From: Salipiger aestuarii
Lineage (GTDB): Bacteria > Pseudomonadota > Alphaproteobacteria > Rhodobacterales > Rhodobacteraceae
Assembly: GCF_003259905.1 (NCBI RefSeq)
Contig: NZ_QLMG01000003.1
Location: forward strand, 62,001 to 126,000
Direction: 5' to 3'
DNA: 64,000 nt
Below the pieces are notes generated by a model. The model worked only from the letters and a program-made list of their open reading frames with translations, searched no databases and had not been told where the DNA came from. Made by a program: the position numbers and the translations under genes. Below are positions 7,291 through 17,640 of this stretch, in pieces; the stretch's first letter is position 1, and every line of letters begins with the position of its first letter.

Positions 7291-9095
7291 CAGAAGGTAC
7301 GTGCTTTCGGTGCGATCTTGGCAAGGCTGATGCCGCCGACCTCTTCGGTGGTCAGCGGATCAACGATCACCGGGCGGTGGGTCAGCGTGACCTCGGTGCC
7401 GTTGACGCGGCTGATGGTGTGAACGCGCCAGTTGTCGTCATCGCGAGTCGGATAATCCTCGTGGGCGTGCGCCCCGCGGCTTTCCTTGCGCGCTTCGGCG
7501 CCGACGATGGTGGCCAGCGCGTTGGGCATCAGGTTGGTCAGTTCGAGCGTTTCCATCAGGTCCGAGTTCCAGATCAGCGTGTGATCGGTGACTTTGACGT
7601 CCGACATCCTGGAGGCGACGGCGGTCATCTTTTCGACGCCTTCGACCAGGGTCTTGTCGGTGCGGAACACGGCGGCGTCCGACTGCATGGTGCGCTGCAT
7701 CTCAAGGCGCAGCTCGGCGGTCGGCGTGTCGCCATCGGCGTAGCGCAGCCCGTCGAACCGATCAAACGCCTTGTCCACCGACGGCTGATTCAGCGTGTGC
7801 GGCGATGCTTCGCGGTCGACAACCTCACCGGCGCGGATCGCGGCGGCGCGGCCAAAGACCACAAGGTCGATCAGCGAGTTCGACCCAAGGCGGTTGGCAC
7901 CGTGCACCGACGCGCAGCCTGCCTCACCCACGGCCATCAGGCCCGGCACGACGGCGTTGGGGTTGTCGGCGGTCGGGTTGAGCACCTCGCCCCAATAGTT
8001 GGTCGGGATGCCGCCCATGTTGTAGTGCACCGTCGGCAGAACCGGGATCGGCTCCTTGGTCACGTCCACGCCGGCAAAGATCCTGGCGGATTCCGAAATG
8101 CCCGGAAGCCGCTCGGCCAGCGCCTCGACGGGCAGGTGCGACAGGTTGAGGTGGATGTGGTCGCCATGCTCGCCCACGCCGCGGCCTTCGCGAATTTCCA
8201 TCGTCATCGAACGGCTGACATAGTCGCGCGGCGCAAGGTCCTTGTAGGTCGGCGCGTAGCGCTCCATGAACCGCTCGCCTTCGGAATTGGTGAGGTAGCC
8301 GCCCTCGCCCCGCGCGCCTTCGGTAATCAGGCAGCCCGATCCGTAGATGCCGGTGGGGTGGAACTGCACGAATTCCATGTCCTGCAACGCCAGCCCCGCG
8401 CGTGCCACCATGCCGCCACCGTCGCCGGTGCAGGTGTGGGCCGAGGTCGCCGAGAAATACGCCCGGCCATAGCCGCCGGTCGCCAGCACCACGGTTTTCG
8501 CACGGAAGATATGGAAGGTGCCGTCTTCGAGCTTCCAGCAGACGACGCCCTGACAAACGCCATCCTCGCTCATCACCAGGTCGATGGCGAAATATTCGAT
8601 ATAGAATTCAGCGTTGTGCTTGAGCGACTGGCCATACAGCGTGTGCAGGATGGCGTGGCCGGTGCGGTCGGCCGCGGCGCAGGTGCGCTGCACGGGGGGG
8701 CCTTCGCCGAATTCGGTGGTGTGGCCGCCAAAGGGGCGCTGATAGATCTTGCCCTCGTCGGTGCGGCTGAACGGAACGCCGTAATGTTCCAGTTCATACA
8801 CGGCGGCGGGGGCGGAGCGCGCAAGATATTCCATCGCGTCGGTATCGCCCAGCCAGTCCGACCCCTTGACGGTGTCGTACATGTGCCATTGCCAGTTGTC
8901 GGGGCCCATGTTCGACAGCGACGCGGCGATGCCGCCCTGCGCGGCCACGGTGTGCGATCGGGTCGGGAACACCTTGGTGACGCAGGCGGTGCGCAGCCCC
9001 TGCTCGGCCATGCCAAGGGTGGCGCGCAGGCCCGCGCCGCCGGCCCCCACGACCACGACGTCAAACGTATGCGTCTCGTATTCGTATGCTGCCAT
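7290..9095 (-). CDS. sdhA: Succinate dehydrogenase flavoprotein subunit
   Basis: Catalytic subunit of complex II: it oxidises succinate to fumarate with covalently bound FAD, on the cytoplasmic side of the inner membrane. The 601-residue protein has the dinucleotide-binding fold [10 protein letters not shown] at residues 11-20, the flavin-attachment motif SHTVAAQGG, the substrate-loop region HPTGIYGSG with [11 protein letters not shown], and the C-terminal [11 protein letters not shown] with its catalytic Arg region. Length is normal. Upstream sdhD is 18 nt away; downstream the stop codon overlaps the next start. Confidence 0.98.
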   Translation of the reverse strand: MAAYEYETHTFDVVVVGAGGAGLRATLGMAEQGLRTACVTKVFPTRSHTVAAQGGIAASLSNMGPDNWQWHMYDTVKGSDWLGDTDAMEYLARSAPAAVYELEHYGVPFSRTDEGKIYQRPFGGHTTEFGEGPPVQRTCAAADRTGHAILHTLYGQSLKHNAEFYIEYFAIDLVMSEDGVCQGVVCWKLEDGTFHIFRAKTVVLATGGYGRAYFSATSAHTCTGDGGGMVARAGLALQDMEFVQFHPTGIYGSGCLITEGARGEGGYLTNSEGERFMERYAPTYKDLAPRDYVSRSMTMEIREGRGVGEHGDHIHLNLSHLPVEALAERLPGISESARIFAGVDVTKEPIPVLPTVHYNMGGIPTNYWGEVLNPTADNPNAVVPGLMAVGEAGCASVHGANRLGSNSLIDLVVFGRAAAIRAGEVVDREASPHTLNQPSVDKAFDRFDGLRYADGDTPTAELRLEMQRTMQSDAAVFRTDKTLVEGVEKMTAVASRMSDVKVTDHTLIWNSDLMETLELTNLMPNALATIVGAEARKESRGAHAHEDYPTRDDDNWRVHTISRVNGTEVTLTHRPVIVDPLTTEEVGGISLAKIAPKARTF

Positions 9096-9113
9096 TTTTC
9101 CGGTCTTTCTGTC

Positions 9114-9485
9114 TCAGAGCGCGATCTTGACGAGCGCGAACATCCCGCAGGCGATCATTACATAGGAAAAGCCCGTGTAGGCCATGATCAGCAGCTTGCG
9201 AGCGGTGCCTTGGGTGTAATCCTCGATCATCACGCGACCGCCCTTGTTGAAGTGCAGCATGCCCACGATCAGCACCAGCGCGGTCAGGATCGCCGGAAAC
9301 GGGCGCGACATGGTTGCCAGCGACGCCTCGTAGCCGGACCCCAGTGCGTTGCCGAAAATGTAGATCCAGGTCGGCACCATGCAGGCCAGCGCAACCGAGC
9401 TGACGATCATGAACCAGTGGTGTTCCGCGCCGGAATGGGCCGAGCCCTTGCCTGCGGCGCGCTTGCGGTCGGTCTGGTAGTGCAT
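9114..9485 (-). CDS. sdhD: Succinate dehydrogenase membrane anchor subunit SdhD
   Basis: Small hydrophobic anchor of complex II that, with SdhC, binds heme b and ubiquinone. The 123-residue product has a basic N-terminal tail and three membrane segments, beginning after GAEHHWFMIVSS, where the His pair sits near the heme/quinone region. A DYTQG motif follows the second segment, matching the conserved Asp-Tyr quinone-site region of SdhD. The ribosome site GGGAGG precedes the ATG by 9 nt. It lies between sdhC and sdhA. Confidence 0.93.
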   Translation of the reverse strand: MHYQTDRKRAAGKGSAHSGAEHHWFMIVSSVALACMVPTWIYIFGNALGSGYEASLATMSRPFPAILTALVLIVGMLHFNKGGRVMIEDYTQGTARKLLIMAYTGFSYVMIACGMFALVKIAL

Positions 9486-9500
9486 TTTGCTATGCCTCCC

Positions 9501-9896
9501 TCAGAGCCAGATAACGATGACGGTCAGGATGGTCAGCACGACAGAGCCGTAGACACAGATCCAGCCCATCTTTTCGGCGGTTTCGATTTCCAGCCCCTTG
9601 CCGGCGTCGAAAATCAGGTGACGCAGACCGCCCAGGTAGTGGTACCAGACCGACCAGAGCATGAAAAACCAGAACAGGTCGAAGATGAAGCTGGTCAGCC
9701 ACCATTCGACGGTCTCGAACGCGTCCGGCCCCGAGGCAAGCGCCAGCAGCCAGACGATCAGGAAGAACACCGCCGCCATCAGCGCGTTGCCGGTGAAGCG
9801 GATCATCACCGATGTCACGGCTGTCAGTTGCAGGCGGTAATACTGCACGAACATGAACGGGGAGAGCGGGCGCTCGATTCGTTTCGCTTCGGCCAT
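9501..9896 (-). CDS. sdhC: Succinate dehydrogenase cytochrome b556 subunit SdhC
   Basis: Second membrane anchor of complex II and first gene of the sdh operon. The start chosen gives MAEAKRIERPLSP after a GAAAGGAT ribosome site. The 131-residue protein has the family signature RPLSPFMFVQYYR near the N-terminus, three membrane segments, and YHYLGGLRHLIFDAG, where the His of GLRHL is the usual heme ligand. The paired TGTGATCACA palindromes begin 116 nt upstream of this start. Confidence 0.95.
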   Translation of the reverse strand: MAEAKRIERPLSPFMFVQYYRLQLTAVTSVMIRFTGNALMAAVFFLIVWLLALASGPDAFETVEWWLTSFIFDLFWFFMLWSVWYHYLGGLRHLIFDAGKGLEIETAEKMGWICVYGSVVLTILTVIVIWL

Positions 9897-10012
9897 GGCC
9901 AATCCTTTCGGTTCCCTTGCGCAGGTTCTAGCGGGTTTCATCTGCCCCTGTCACGGTCTCGCAGGTGCGGCAGACGCGTTTTTTGATCGCATTTGGAAAA
10001 AAGTCCGAATTT

Positions 10013-10042
10013 TGTGATCACGGCAGAAAACCTGTGATCACA
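10013..10042 (-). promoter_or_regulatory. Paired palindrome (TGTGATCACA x2) upstream of sdhC
   Basis: Two copies of a 10-bp palindrome, TGTGATCACA at 10033-10042 and TGTGATCACG at 10013-10022, have a 20-bp centre-to-centre distance, about two helical turns. The sites end 116 nt upstream of the sdhC start. Read on the sdh strand, the spacer begins GGTTTTCTGCC. The same arrangement occurs upstream of sucC. This is probably an operator for a dimeric regulator that binds twice. The regulator is not identifiable from the sequence. Confidence 0.7.
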
Positions 10043-10119
10043 ACGCCGGACCGTTAGCGCCGCCATTGAAATATCAGGGTTTTTGTCAGGTTTAGACGGG
10101 ATAGATCTTGAATCGCCCT

Positions 10120-10335
10120 TCAGACCGGGAAGCCAAGCTTTTGCAATGCGCGCACGCCGCTTTGACGCAGCGCGGCATCCGGTGAGCGAAGATCAACGTG
10201 GATCCGCGAGACAAGATCGCTGAACTCCCGGCGCTGGACAAGGGCGCTGATGGCATCGGGTATATCGGCGACGGGCATCCGAAGCACATCGCCGGTTTCG
10301 TGCGGCAGGTCGGTGGCAAAGTCGTTGGCAGGCAT
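10120..10335 (-). CDS. Small protein of unknown function, 71 aa
   Basis: A 71-residue, mainly helical protein with ATG preceded by GGAGAC. It has no signal peptide or membrane segment. The N-terminal half is acidic (HETGDVLRMPVADIPDAI) and the C-terminal half (LRSPDAALRQSGVRALQKLGF) resembles a single HEAT-like helical pair. It lies 100 nt downstream of mch on the same strand and might end that operon. No family is recognised. Codon use resembles its neighbours, supporting a real gene. Confidence 0.6.
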   Translation of the reverse strand: MPANDFATDLPHETGDVLRMPVADIPDAISALVQRREFSDLVSRIHVDLRSPDAALRQSGVRALQKLGFPV

Positions 10336-10435
10336 GGCGCGGTCTCCTGACTGGCTGCGAATCTCTCCCCTGACTTCGGATGTTATCCGAGCCAGGGGGG
10401 CATGGGTAACGAAACCTTTGTGCGGCGGCTGTGAC

Positions 10436-11467
10436 CTATCGTGGCATCAGCGCCCAGTAATCGAGATCCAGCAGCACATCCGGCGTGTACTTTCCATCCT
10501 CGTCTTTCAGCGCGAAGGGCGCGCCGCCCCTGGTGGCGACCAGCCGCAGACGGATCGCGCCGACACCGGGTGCGGCGGTTTCGGCCTTGTCCAGAACCTG
10601 CGACCACGCTTTCACCGTGTTGCCCGAAAAACAGGGGTTGGCGTGCGCGCCCGCGTTCAGCGCAACGATCATCTGCGCATTGGCCAACCCGTTGAACGAC
10701 AGCGCGCGGGCCATCGAAATGATGTGTCCGCCGTAGATCAGGCGCTGTCCGTCGGCGCGGAAGGTCGCGTCGAAATGCACCTTGGCGGTGTTCTGCCACA
10801 GGCGCGTGGCCATCATGTGCTCGGCCTCTTCGATCGTGACGCCATCGACGTGGTCGATGGTCTCGCCCACGTCGTAATCGCCCCAGCGGTGCGGCTCGCC
10901 CGCCAGCGTGAAATCGTAACCGCTGAAATCCAGACCCTGCGGAATCACCAGATCGTCAGGGGTCAGCACCTTTTTCAGATCTGGCACCACGGCTTCGGGC
11001 GCGGCGGCGTCCATGTCGCGCTTGCGCACCATCACCCAGCGGCAATATTCCAGCACCGCGTCGCCGTGCTGGTTCCTGCCGCGTGTGCGCACATAGACCA
11101 CCCCGGTCTTGCCGTTGGAGTTCTGCTTCAGCCCGATTACCTCGGAAGAGGCGCGCAGCGTATCGCCCGGATAGACCGGCGTCAGCCAGCGCCCTTCGGC
11201 ATAGCCAAGGTTGGCCACCGCGTTCAGCGACACGTCAGGCACGCTCTTGCCGAACACCACATGGAACGCGGCGAGATCATCCAGCGGAGACCCGGGAAGC
11301 CCGCAGGCCCGCGCGAATTCATCCGACGCATACAGCGCGTGGCGCGCGGGATACAGCGCGTGATACAACGCCCGCTCGCCCTGCCCCACGGTGCGAGGCA
11401 CCGCATGGTCGATGACCTGCCCGATGCGGTAATCCTCGAAGAAGCGGCCCGGATTGGTCTTGGCCAT
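10436..11467 (-). CDS. mch: Mesaconyl-CoA hydratase (MaoC family)
   Basis: Matches mesaconyl-CoA hydratase (beta-methylmalyl-CoA dehydratase), which hydrates mesaconyl-CoA to beta-methylmalyl-CoA in the ethylmalonyl-CoA pathway for acetyl-CoA assimilation. The 343-residue protein starts MAKTNPGRFFEDYRIGQVI and consists of two MaoC-like hot-dog halves; the second begins around residue 190 at HRWGDYDVGETIDHVDG. The ATG used overlaps the upstream stop as TGATG; a GTG one codon earlier is less likely. The neighbour mcl2 belongs to the same pathway, which strengthens the call over a generic MaoC dehydratase. Confidence 0.9.
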   Translation of the reverse strand: MAKTNPGRFFEDYRIGQVIDHAVPRTVGQGERALYHALYPARHALYASDEFARACGLPGSPLDDLAAFHVVFGKSVPDVSLNAVANLGYAEGRWLTPVYPGDTLRASSEVIGLKQNSNGKTGVVYVRTRGRNQHGDAVLEYCRWVMVRKRDMDAAAPEAVVPDLKKVLTPDDLVIPQGLDFSGYDFTLAGEPHRWGDYDVGETIDHVDGVTIEEAEHMMATRLWQNTAKVHFDATFRADGQRLIYGGHIISMARALSFNGLANAQMIVALNAGAHANPCFSGNTVKAWSQVLDKAETAAPGVGAIRLRLVATRGGAPFALKDEDGKYTPDVLLDLDYWALMPR

Positions 11468-11670
11468 CACTGTTCCCCCAGCTTGATGTCCGGGGCGTAG
11501 TCGCCGGGCACGTCCTTGGTGACCGCCTGTCCGCAGCGCATCACCCCGTTGGCGGCATCGAAGGCGTAGGTCGGATTTCCATGCAGCGCCCAGCCGGCGT
11601 TCAGCGCGGCGGTCACCTTGTGGCAGAAGGCCGAGGTGTCATCCTCGGACAGGAAGCGGTAGAGTTTCAT
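11467..11670 (-). CDS. DUF1737 family protein
   Basis: A 67-residue soluble protein with an AAGGGA ribosome site. It has the DUF1737 pattern: MKLYRFLSEDDTSAFCHKV, then LNAGWALHGNPTYAFDA, and a region containing RCGQAV. The molecular role of this family is not known. It is coupled to mch by a TGATG overlap and follows nnrU by 9 nt, so it lies inside the ethylmalonyl-CoA operon. Confidence 0.75.
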   Translation of the reverse strand: MKLYRFLSEDDTSAFCHKVTAALNAGWALHGNPTYAFDAANGVMRCGQAVTKDVPGDYAPDIKLGEQ

Positions 11671-11679
11671 TTCAGTCCC

Positions 11680-12225
11680 TTATCCAAAGGCGGGATAGCC
11701 GAGCCAGGTGTGGATCAGGCCGATGACGACCAGCAGAATAACGCTGATCGCGGCGAACATGATATCCTTGACGATGGTGCCCCTGGCGGGCGGCGTCCAG
11801 TCCGGCTCGGCGCGGTTGATGACGATCATCTCGGCAACGGCCCAGATGCCCAGGCCCCCGAACAGCACGAACGACGGCACATCGCCATTTACCAGCAGAT
11901 GCGCAACGGCCCACAGCAGAAAGCCGGTCAGCATCGGGTGGCGCATCCTGTAAAGCAGCGCGCCTTTCTTCGGGCCGGGCGTGGTCAGGTACAGCGCGAC
12001 CAGGATCATCAGGTTGTTGATGCCGACGGTGGCCGGATGCCGCCCCCAGAAAGCCGCGCCATCGGCCATGCGGTAGCCGAAGATCATCAGCAGGATCGAC
12101 ACGGCAAGAGCCAGTGCGACCAGCCCCTTGCCCCTGCCGCCAAGGCTGGCCCGGGGACCGGGCGCGAACCGCTTGAAAAAATGCGCTGCCCACCAGAGCG
12201 CCACGCCAAGAACGAGAAGGACCAT
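11680..12225 (-). CDS. NnrU family membrane protein
   Basis: A 181-residue polytopic membrane protein of the NnrU family, named from a nitric-oxide-related locus but also common elsewhere in alphaproteobacteria and related to isoprenylcysteine-methyltransferase-like membrane proteins. Five or six hydrophobic segments are visible, with the typical RMRHPMLTGFLLWAVAHLL signature near the middle and a strong AAAGGAGA ribosome site. It lies between mcl2 (95 nt upstream) and DUF1737 (9 nt downstream). A denitrification role is not supported here, because no denitrification genes are nearby. Confidence 0.8.
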   Translation of the reverse strand: MVLLVLGVALWWAAHFFKRFAPGPRASLGGRGKGLVALALAVSILLMIFGYRMADGAAFWGRHPATVGINNLMILVALYLTTPGPKKGALLYRMRHPMLTGFLLWAVAHLLVNGDVPSFVLFGGLGIWAVAEMIVINRAEPDWTPPARGTIVKDIMFAAISVILLVVIGLIHTWLGYPAFG

Positions 12226-12319
12226 GGGGATCTCCTTTGGTCAGATCGGATCGCGGGCACCCTGCGATCATTTCCGCCGCGCGGCAATGCCTGATAGCCC
12301 CAGCGGTGGGGCTGTCCGT

Positions 12320-13171
12320 CTACGCCCCCATCGCGGCGATCGCTTCGGCCCTGGCAAGGATGCTCCTGGCGGTCACCACATGCAGGTTCTCGACGATCCT
12401 GCCGTCGACCACGGCCACCCCCTGCCCGGCGGCCTCGGCCTCTTGATAGGCGGCGATCTGGCGTCTGGCGATGTCGATCTCGGCCTCGGTCGGGGCAAAG
12501 GCGGCGTTGGCGACATCGACCTGCGCCGGATGGATCAGCGTCTTGCCGTCAAAGCCCATGTCCCGGCCCTGATCGCATTCCGCCGCAAGGCCCACATCGT
12601 CCTTGAACGCATTGTAAACGCCATCGACGATCACGCAGCCGGCAGCCTTGGCCGCAAGCAGGCACAGCGACAGCGCGGTCAGCATCGGCAGGCGATCGGC
12701 GCGAAACCGGGCATTAAGCTCCTTGGCCAGATCGTTGGTGCCCATCACCATGCCACCCAGGCGCGGATGCGCACCGATGGCGGCCGCGTTGGACATGCCG
12801 CGCGGGGTCTCCATCATAGCCCATAGCGGTTTGTCGGTGTGCCTTGCCAGCGCGTCAAGCTGATCGGGGCTTTCGACCTTGGGCAGCAGCACCGCATCGC
12901 AATCCATCGCGTCGGCTGCGCGGGCATCATCGGCGCCCCACTGCGTATCAAGCCCGTTGATCCGCACGATCCGGGTGCGTTTGCCATAGCCCCCCGTTGC
13001 CAGCGCGGCGGTCAGGGTGTCACGCGCGGCGGGCTTTTCCGCAGGCGAAACCGCGTCTTCCAGATCGAAGATGATCGCGTCCACCGGCAGACTGCGCGCC
13101 TTGTCCAGGGCGCGGTCCTTTGAACCGGGGATATACAGTACCGAACGGTAAGGGCGGGTCGAAAGATCCAT
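12320..13171 (-). CDS. mcl2: (3S)-malyl-CoA thioesterase (Mcl2-type, CitE family)
   Basis: A CitE/HpcH-fold enzyme matching Mcl2, which hydrolyses (3S)-malyl-CoA to malate and CoA at the end of the ethylmalonyl-CoA pathway. The 283-residue protein begins MDLSTRPYRSVLYIPGSKDR after an AAGGAG site. It has FDLEDAVSP (acidic Mg ligand region), IVRINGLDT (substrate Arg), WAMMETPRG with the metal-binding Glu, and GFDGKTLIHPAQVD. The opening RSVLYIPGSK and the MGTNDLAKEL segment favour Mcl2 over the longer lyase Mcl1. CitE-like lyase activity cannot be excluded from sequence alone. Confidence 0.85.
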   Translation of the reverse strand: MDLSTRPYRSVLYIPGSKDRALDKARSLPVDAIIFDLEDAVSPAEKPAARDTLTAALATGGYGKRTRIVRINGLDTQWGADDARAADAMDCDAVLLPKVESPDQLDALARHTDKPLWAMMETPRGMSNAAAIGAHPRLGGMVMGTNDLAKELNARFRADRLPMLTALSLCLLAAKAAGCVIVDGVYNAFKDDVGLAAECDQGRDMGFDGKTLIHPAQVDVANAAFAPTEAEIDIARRQIAAYQEAEAAGQGVAVVDGRIVENLHVVTARSILARAEAIAAMGA

Positions 13172-13458
13172 GCGGCCACTCCTTGGGTAATAAAGTTGCG
13201 TGGTAAAGGGCATTTTTTACCGATTGATGCAAGGATAATTGCGCCGCGATGCAGAAAAAAGCCAGGCGTTCAAGGTGCCTGTTGCGCGAACGTCCGCCCG
13301 AGCGCGCGGGTCCGTTAACCTTTTTTTGGGCTTTGGCGCGCAGTCTTTTGACCAAGGCAGCACCGACACGTCTGCTGCGAAGCAAGGAGAACGCGAAGCC
13401 GGGGGCACGACCGGTCCAAGGGCCGTTACCCCCGCGCCACAGCCGAAAGGGCAAAACG

Positions 13459-13779
13459 ATGAAACGGACGTTTGCATCCATGGCACTACTGGCGGCTGGC
13501 GTCGCCGTCTTCCTTGCGGGCCCGGCCCGCGCCGAACAAGTCAACGCCTGCGCGCCGCGCGATCAGGTTGTAGAAAAGCTGGCCCGGACATACGGCGAGA
13601 CACGTCAAAGCATCGGCCTTGGGTCCAACAACGCGGTGATGGAGGTGTTCGCCTCGGACACCACAGGCACCTGGACGATCACCGTAACCACGACCGCCGG
13701 GATGACCTGCCTTGTGGCCAGCGGCCAGGCGTTCGAAGCCCTTGCCGAGGCGCTTTCCGCCCCCGATCAGGACGCCTGA
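13459..13779 (+). CDS. Small periplasmic protein of unknown function
   Basis: A 106-residue exported protein. The start is the ATG after GAAAGGG; the frame is open further upstream but that part lacks a ribosome site and reads as low-complexity basic sequence. A classical signal peptide is cleaved around Ala25 (GPARA then EQV). The mature protein has two Cys residues (NACAP and GMTCLVASG) that could form a disulfide, and a Thr-rich strand TTGTWTITVTTTAG. No named family is recognised. It lies alone between divergent mcl2 and mdh. Confidence 0.65.
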   Translation: MKRTFASMALLAAGVAVFLAGPARAEQVNACAPRDQVVEKLARTYGETRQSIGLGSNNAVMEVFASDTTGTWTITVTTTAGMTCLVASGQAFEALAEALSAPDQDA

Positions 13780-13923
13780 CTCCGCCCGGCACCGCCCGAG
13801 AATCAAGCGTTGCGCCGGCGCAAACCGGCACCGGGCTTTGCAAACAGCCCCCCCTCGCGGGAAATTGGCGGGGTTTCTTTGCCTACGACAACTGCTCTAA
13901 GCCATGGAATTGCTTGTCTTTAG

Positions 13924-15009
<1,086 letters not shown>

Positions 15010-15026
15010 CCACTTTGCCACGAACC

Positions 15027-15061
15027 AAAAGCCGGGGTGCGCCAACGCGCCCCGGCTTTTT
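15027..15061 (+). terminator. Rho-independent terminator after mdh
   Basis: The arms AAAAGCCGGGGTGCG and CGCGCCCCGGCTTTT pair through a 4-nt loop, with a T run at the end. The hairpin begins 17 nt after the mdh stop and separates mdh from the sucC promoter region. Confidence 0.88.
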
Positions 15062-15167
15062 CGTGCGCGGCGTCATCTGACGTGATCGCCGCCCATGCCT
15101 TGAAATACCTCACCCCGAGGTGATTCGCCTGCGGCTGCGCTAACATCGGCGGCGGCTGGCGCAAGCT

Positions 15168-15198
15168 TGTGATCACACGTTTTGGACCTGTGATCACA
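15168..15198 (+). promoter_or_regulatory. Paired palindrome (TGTGATCACA x2) upstream of sucC
   Basis: Two perfect copies of TGTGATCACA at 15168-15177 and 15189-15198, 21 bp apart, end 113 nt before the sucC start. Both are extended by shared flanking bases (CTTGTGATCACAC and CTGTGATCACAAA). The spacer contains CGTTTTGGACC, similar to the sdh spacer. Same design, spacing and distance to the start codon as upstream of sdhC. Confidence 0.75.
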
Positions 15199-15311
15199 AA
15201 GCACGAAAATCACTCCCAATTGAAGCTTTCCGCCAATATTTCCGCTGACGAGGGCCGGCAAGCCTGCGTATACCCGGCATTGAAATCGCAGCAAGATGGG
15301 AAGAGTCTTCC

Positions 15312-16505
15312 ATGAACATCCACGAATATCAGGCGAAAGCGCTTCTGCGCGACTATGGCTGCCCGGTCTCGGACGGTCGTGTCGTGCTGAGTGCGAACGA
15401 AGCCAAGGCGGCGGCTGGCGAACTGGACGGACCTCTCTGGGTCGTAAAGGCCCAGATCCATGCGGGCGGCCGCGGCAAGGGCAGCTTCAAGGAATCCGGC
15501 GCTGGCGAAAAGGGCGGCGTGCGTCTTGCCAAGTCGGTCGAAGAGGCGGCCGAAGAAGCCAACCGCATGCTTGGCCACACGCTGGTCACGCACCAGACCG
15601 GCCCGGCGGGCAAGCAGGTCAATCGCGTCTACATCGAAGACGGCTCGGACATCACGTCCGAATTCTACCTCGCGCTGCTGGTCGATCGCGTCAGCTCGCG
15701 CGTGTCGATCGTCTGCTCGACCGAGGGCGGCATGGACATCGAAGAGGTGGCCGAGAACACCCCCGAAAAGATCCTCAGCTTCGAAATCGACCCGGCCATC
15801 GGCTATCAGGGCTACCATGGCCGTCGCGTCGCGTTCGAGCTGGGTCTGACCGGCAAGGCCGTGCGCCAGTGCACCCAGCTGATCGGCAACCTGTACCGCA
15901 TGTTCCTGGACAAGGACATGGAGATGCTGGAAATCAACCCGCTGATCCTGACCACCGACGGCGACATGAAGTGCCTGGACTGCAAGGCCGGATTCGATTC
16001 CAACGCGCTGTACCGTCATTCCGACATCATGGGCCTGCGCGACGAATCCGAGGAAGATCCCAAGGAACTCGCCGCCAGCCAGCACGACCTGAACTACATC
16101 GCGCTTGATGGCGAAATCGGCTGCATGGTGAACGGCGCAGGCCTGGCCATGGCGACCATGGACATCATCAAGCTGTACGGTGCCGAGCCTGCCAACTTCC
16201 TCGACGTGGGCGGCGGCGCCACCAAGGAAAAGGTCACCGAGGCGTTCAAGATCATCACGTCGGACCCCAACGTCAAGGGCATCCTGGTGAACATCTTCGG
16301 CGGCATCATGCGCTGCGACGTCATCGCCGAAGGCGTAATCGCCGCGGTGAAAGAGGTCGGCCTGAAGGTTCCGCTGGTGGTCCGCCTCGAAGGTACCAAC
16401 GTCGATCTGGGCAAGAAGATCATCAACGAATCCGGCCTGGACGTGATCGCGGCGGACAACCTCAGCGACGGCGCCGAGAAGATCGTCAAAGCCGTCAAGG
16501 GCTGA
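15312..16505 (+). CDS. sucC: Succinyl-CoA synthetase beta subunit
   Basis: Beta subunit of ADP-forming succinyl-CoA ligase, which converts succinyl-CoA to succinate with nucleotide triphosphate synthesis. The 397-residue protein starts [16 protein letters not shown] and shows the ATP-grasp region [14 protein letters not shown], the metal/phosphate site EINPLILT, and the C-terminal ligase half with [13 protein letters not shown] and [11 protein letters not shown]. Length is standard. sucD follows after 80 nt. Confidence 0.98.
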   Translation: MNIHEYQAKALLRDYGCPVSDGRVVLSANEAKAAAGELDGPLWVVKAQIHAGGRGKGSFKESGAGEKGGVRLAKSVEEAAEEANRMLGHTLVTHQTGPAGKQVNRVYIEDGSDITSEFYLALLVDRVSSRVSIVCSTEGGMDIEEVAENTPEKILSFEIDPAIGYQGYHGRRVAFELGLTGKAVRQCTQLIGNLYRMFLDKDMEMLEINPLILTTDGDMKCLDCKAGFDSNALYRHSDIMGLRDESEEDPKELAASQHDLNYIALDGEIGCMVNGAGLAMATMDIIKLYGAEPANFLDVGGGATKEKVTEAFKIITSDPNVKGILVNIFGGIMRCDVIAEGVIAAVKEVGLKVPLVVRLEGTNVDLGKKIINESGLDVIAADNLSDGAEKIVKAVKG

Positions 16506-16585
16506 ACGGAGGTCCGGCGCCCCGCGCCGCGATCCCCCATCGAACATCCGCGGGCACCGTCCCGCAAAACAGGAGAACGCCACCA

Positions 16586-17470
16586 ATGGCAGTCCTCGTA
16601 GACGCAAATACCAAAGTCATCTGTCAGGGCTTCACCGGCTCGCAGGGCACATTCCACTCGGAACAGGCCATCGCCTATGGCACCAAGATGGTCGGCGGCG
16701 TGACCCCCGGCAAGGGCGGTCAGGAACACCTTGGCCTGCCCGTGTTCAACTCGGTGCACGAAGCCAAGGCCAAGACCGAAGCCAACGCCTCGGTGATCTA
16801 TGTGCCCCCGCCCTTCGCGGCGGATTCGATCCTTGAAGCCATCGACGCGGGCATCGAGCTGATCGTCTGCATCACCGAAGGCATCCCGGTGCTGGACATG
16901 ATGCGCGTCAAGCGCACGCTGGTGGACAGCCCGTCGCGCCTGATCGGACCGAACTGTCCCGGCGTCATCACGCCCGATGAATGCAAGATCGGCATCATGC
17001 CCGGCCACATCCATAAGCGTGGCAAGGTCGGCGTCGTGTCGCGTTCCGGCACCCTGACCTATGAGGCGGTCAAGCAGACCACCGATCTTGGCCTTGGCCA
17101 GTCGTCGGCCGTCGGCATCGGCGGCGACCCGATCAAGGGGACCGAGCATATCGACGTGCTGAACATGTTCCTCGACGATCCGGAAACCGAATCCATCATC
17201 ATGATCGGTGAAATCGGTGGTTCGGCCGAAGAAGAGGCCGCCGAGTTCATCGCCGAGCAGAAGAAAAAGGGCCGCTGGAAGCCGATCGCCGGTTTCATCG
17301 CGGGCCGCACGGCGCCTCCGGGCCGCCGCATGGGCCATGCCGGTGCGATCGTCGCCGGTGGCAAGGGCGATGCGGAATCCAAGATCGAGGCGATGAAATC
17401 CGCCGGAATCGTGGTGGCCGACAGCCCCGCAACGCTGGGCGAAGCCGTCGTTAAGGCGATGGAAGCCTAA
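16586..17470 (+). CDS. sucD: Succinyl-CoA synthetase alpha subunit
   Basis: Alpha subunit of succinyl-CoA ligase: it binds CoA and carries the phosphohistidine intermediate. The 294-residue protein begins [21 protein letters not shown] (CoA-binding Rossmann fold), contains [10 protein letters not shown] and [11 protein letters not shown], and has the active-site His in [11 protein letters not shown] near residue 250. AGGAGA precedes the start. It lies between sucC and sucA in the order usual for alphaproteobacteria. Confidence 0.98.
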   Translation: MAVLVDANTKVICQGFTGSQGTFHSEQAIAYGTKMVGGVTPGKGGQEHLGLPVFNSVHEAKAKTEANASVIYVPPPFAADSILEAIDAGIELIVCITEGIPVLDMMRVKRTLVDSPSRLIGPNCPGVITPDECKIGIMPGHIHKRGKVGVVSRSGTLTYEAVKQTTDLGLGQSSAVGIGGDPIKGTEHIDVLNMFLDDPETESIIMIGEIGGSAEEEAAEFIAEQKKKGRWKPIAGFIAGRTAPPGRRMGHAGAIVAGGKGDAESKIEAMKSAGIVVADSPATLGEAVVKAMEA

Positions 17471-17640
17471 GCGGTGTTTCTCTGCGGCGGTCGCTTGCGG
17501 CCGCCGCGGTCAGGATTAGGTGAACGGGCAGGAAGAACGCTTGCCCTTTCACCGCCCCGCGGCAGAACATCGCGACAGGGGCCCTGAGCACGGGCTTCTT
17601 TCCCGCAGCTACTGCGCCGGTCAAACCAAGGATACCTGCG

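Noticed and set aside
7245-9986. A 913-codon open frame antisense to sdhA, sdhD and sdhC
   Set aside because: It is the complement of well-recognised genes. Its protein is His/Arg/Gly/Asp-rich with no domain, as expected for antisense frames in GC-rich DNA.
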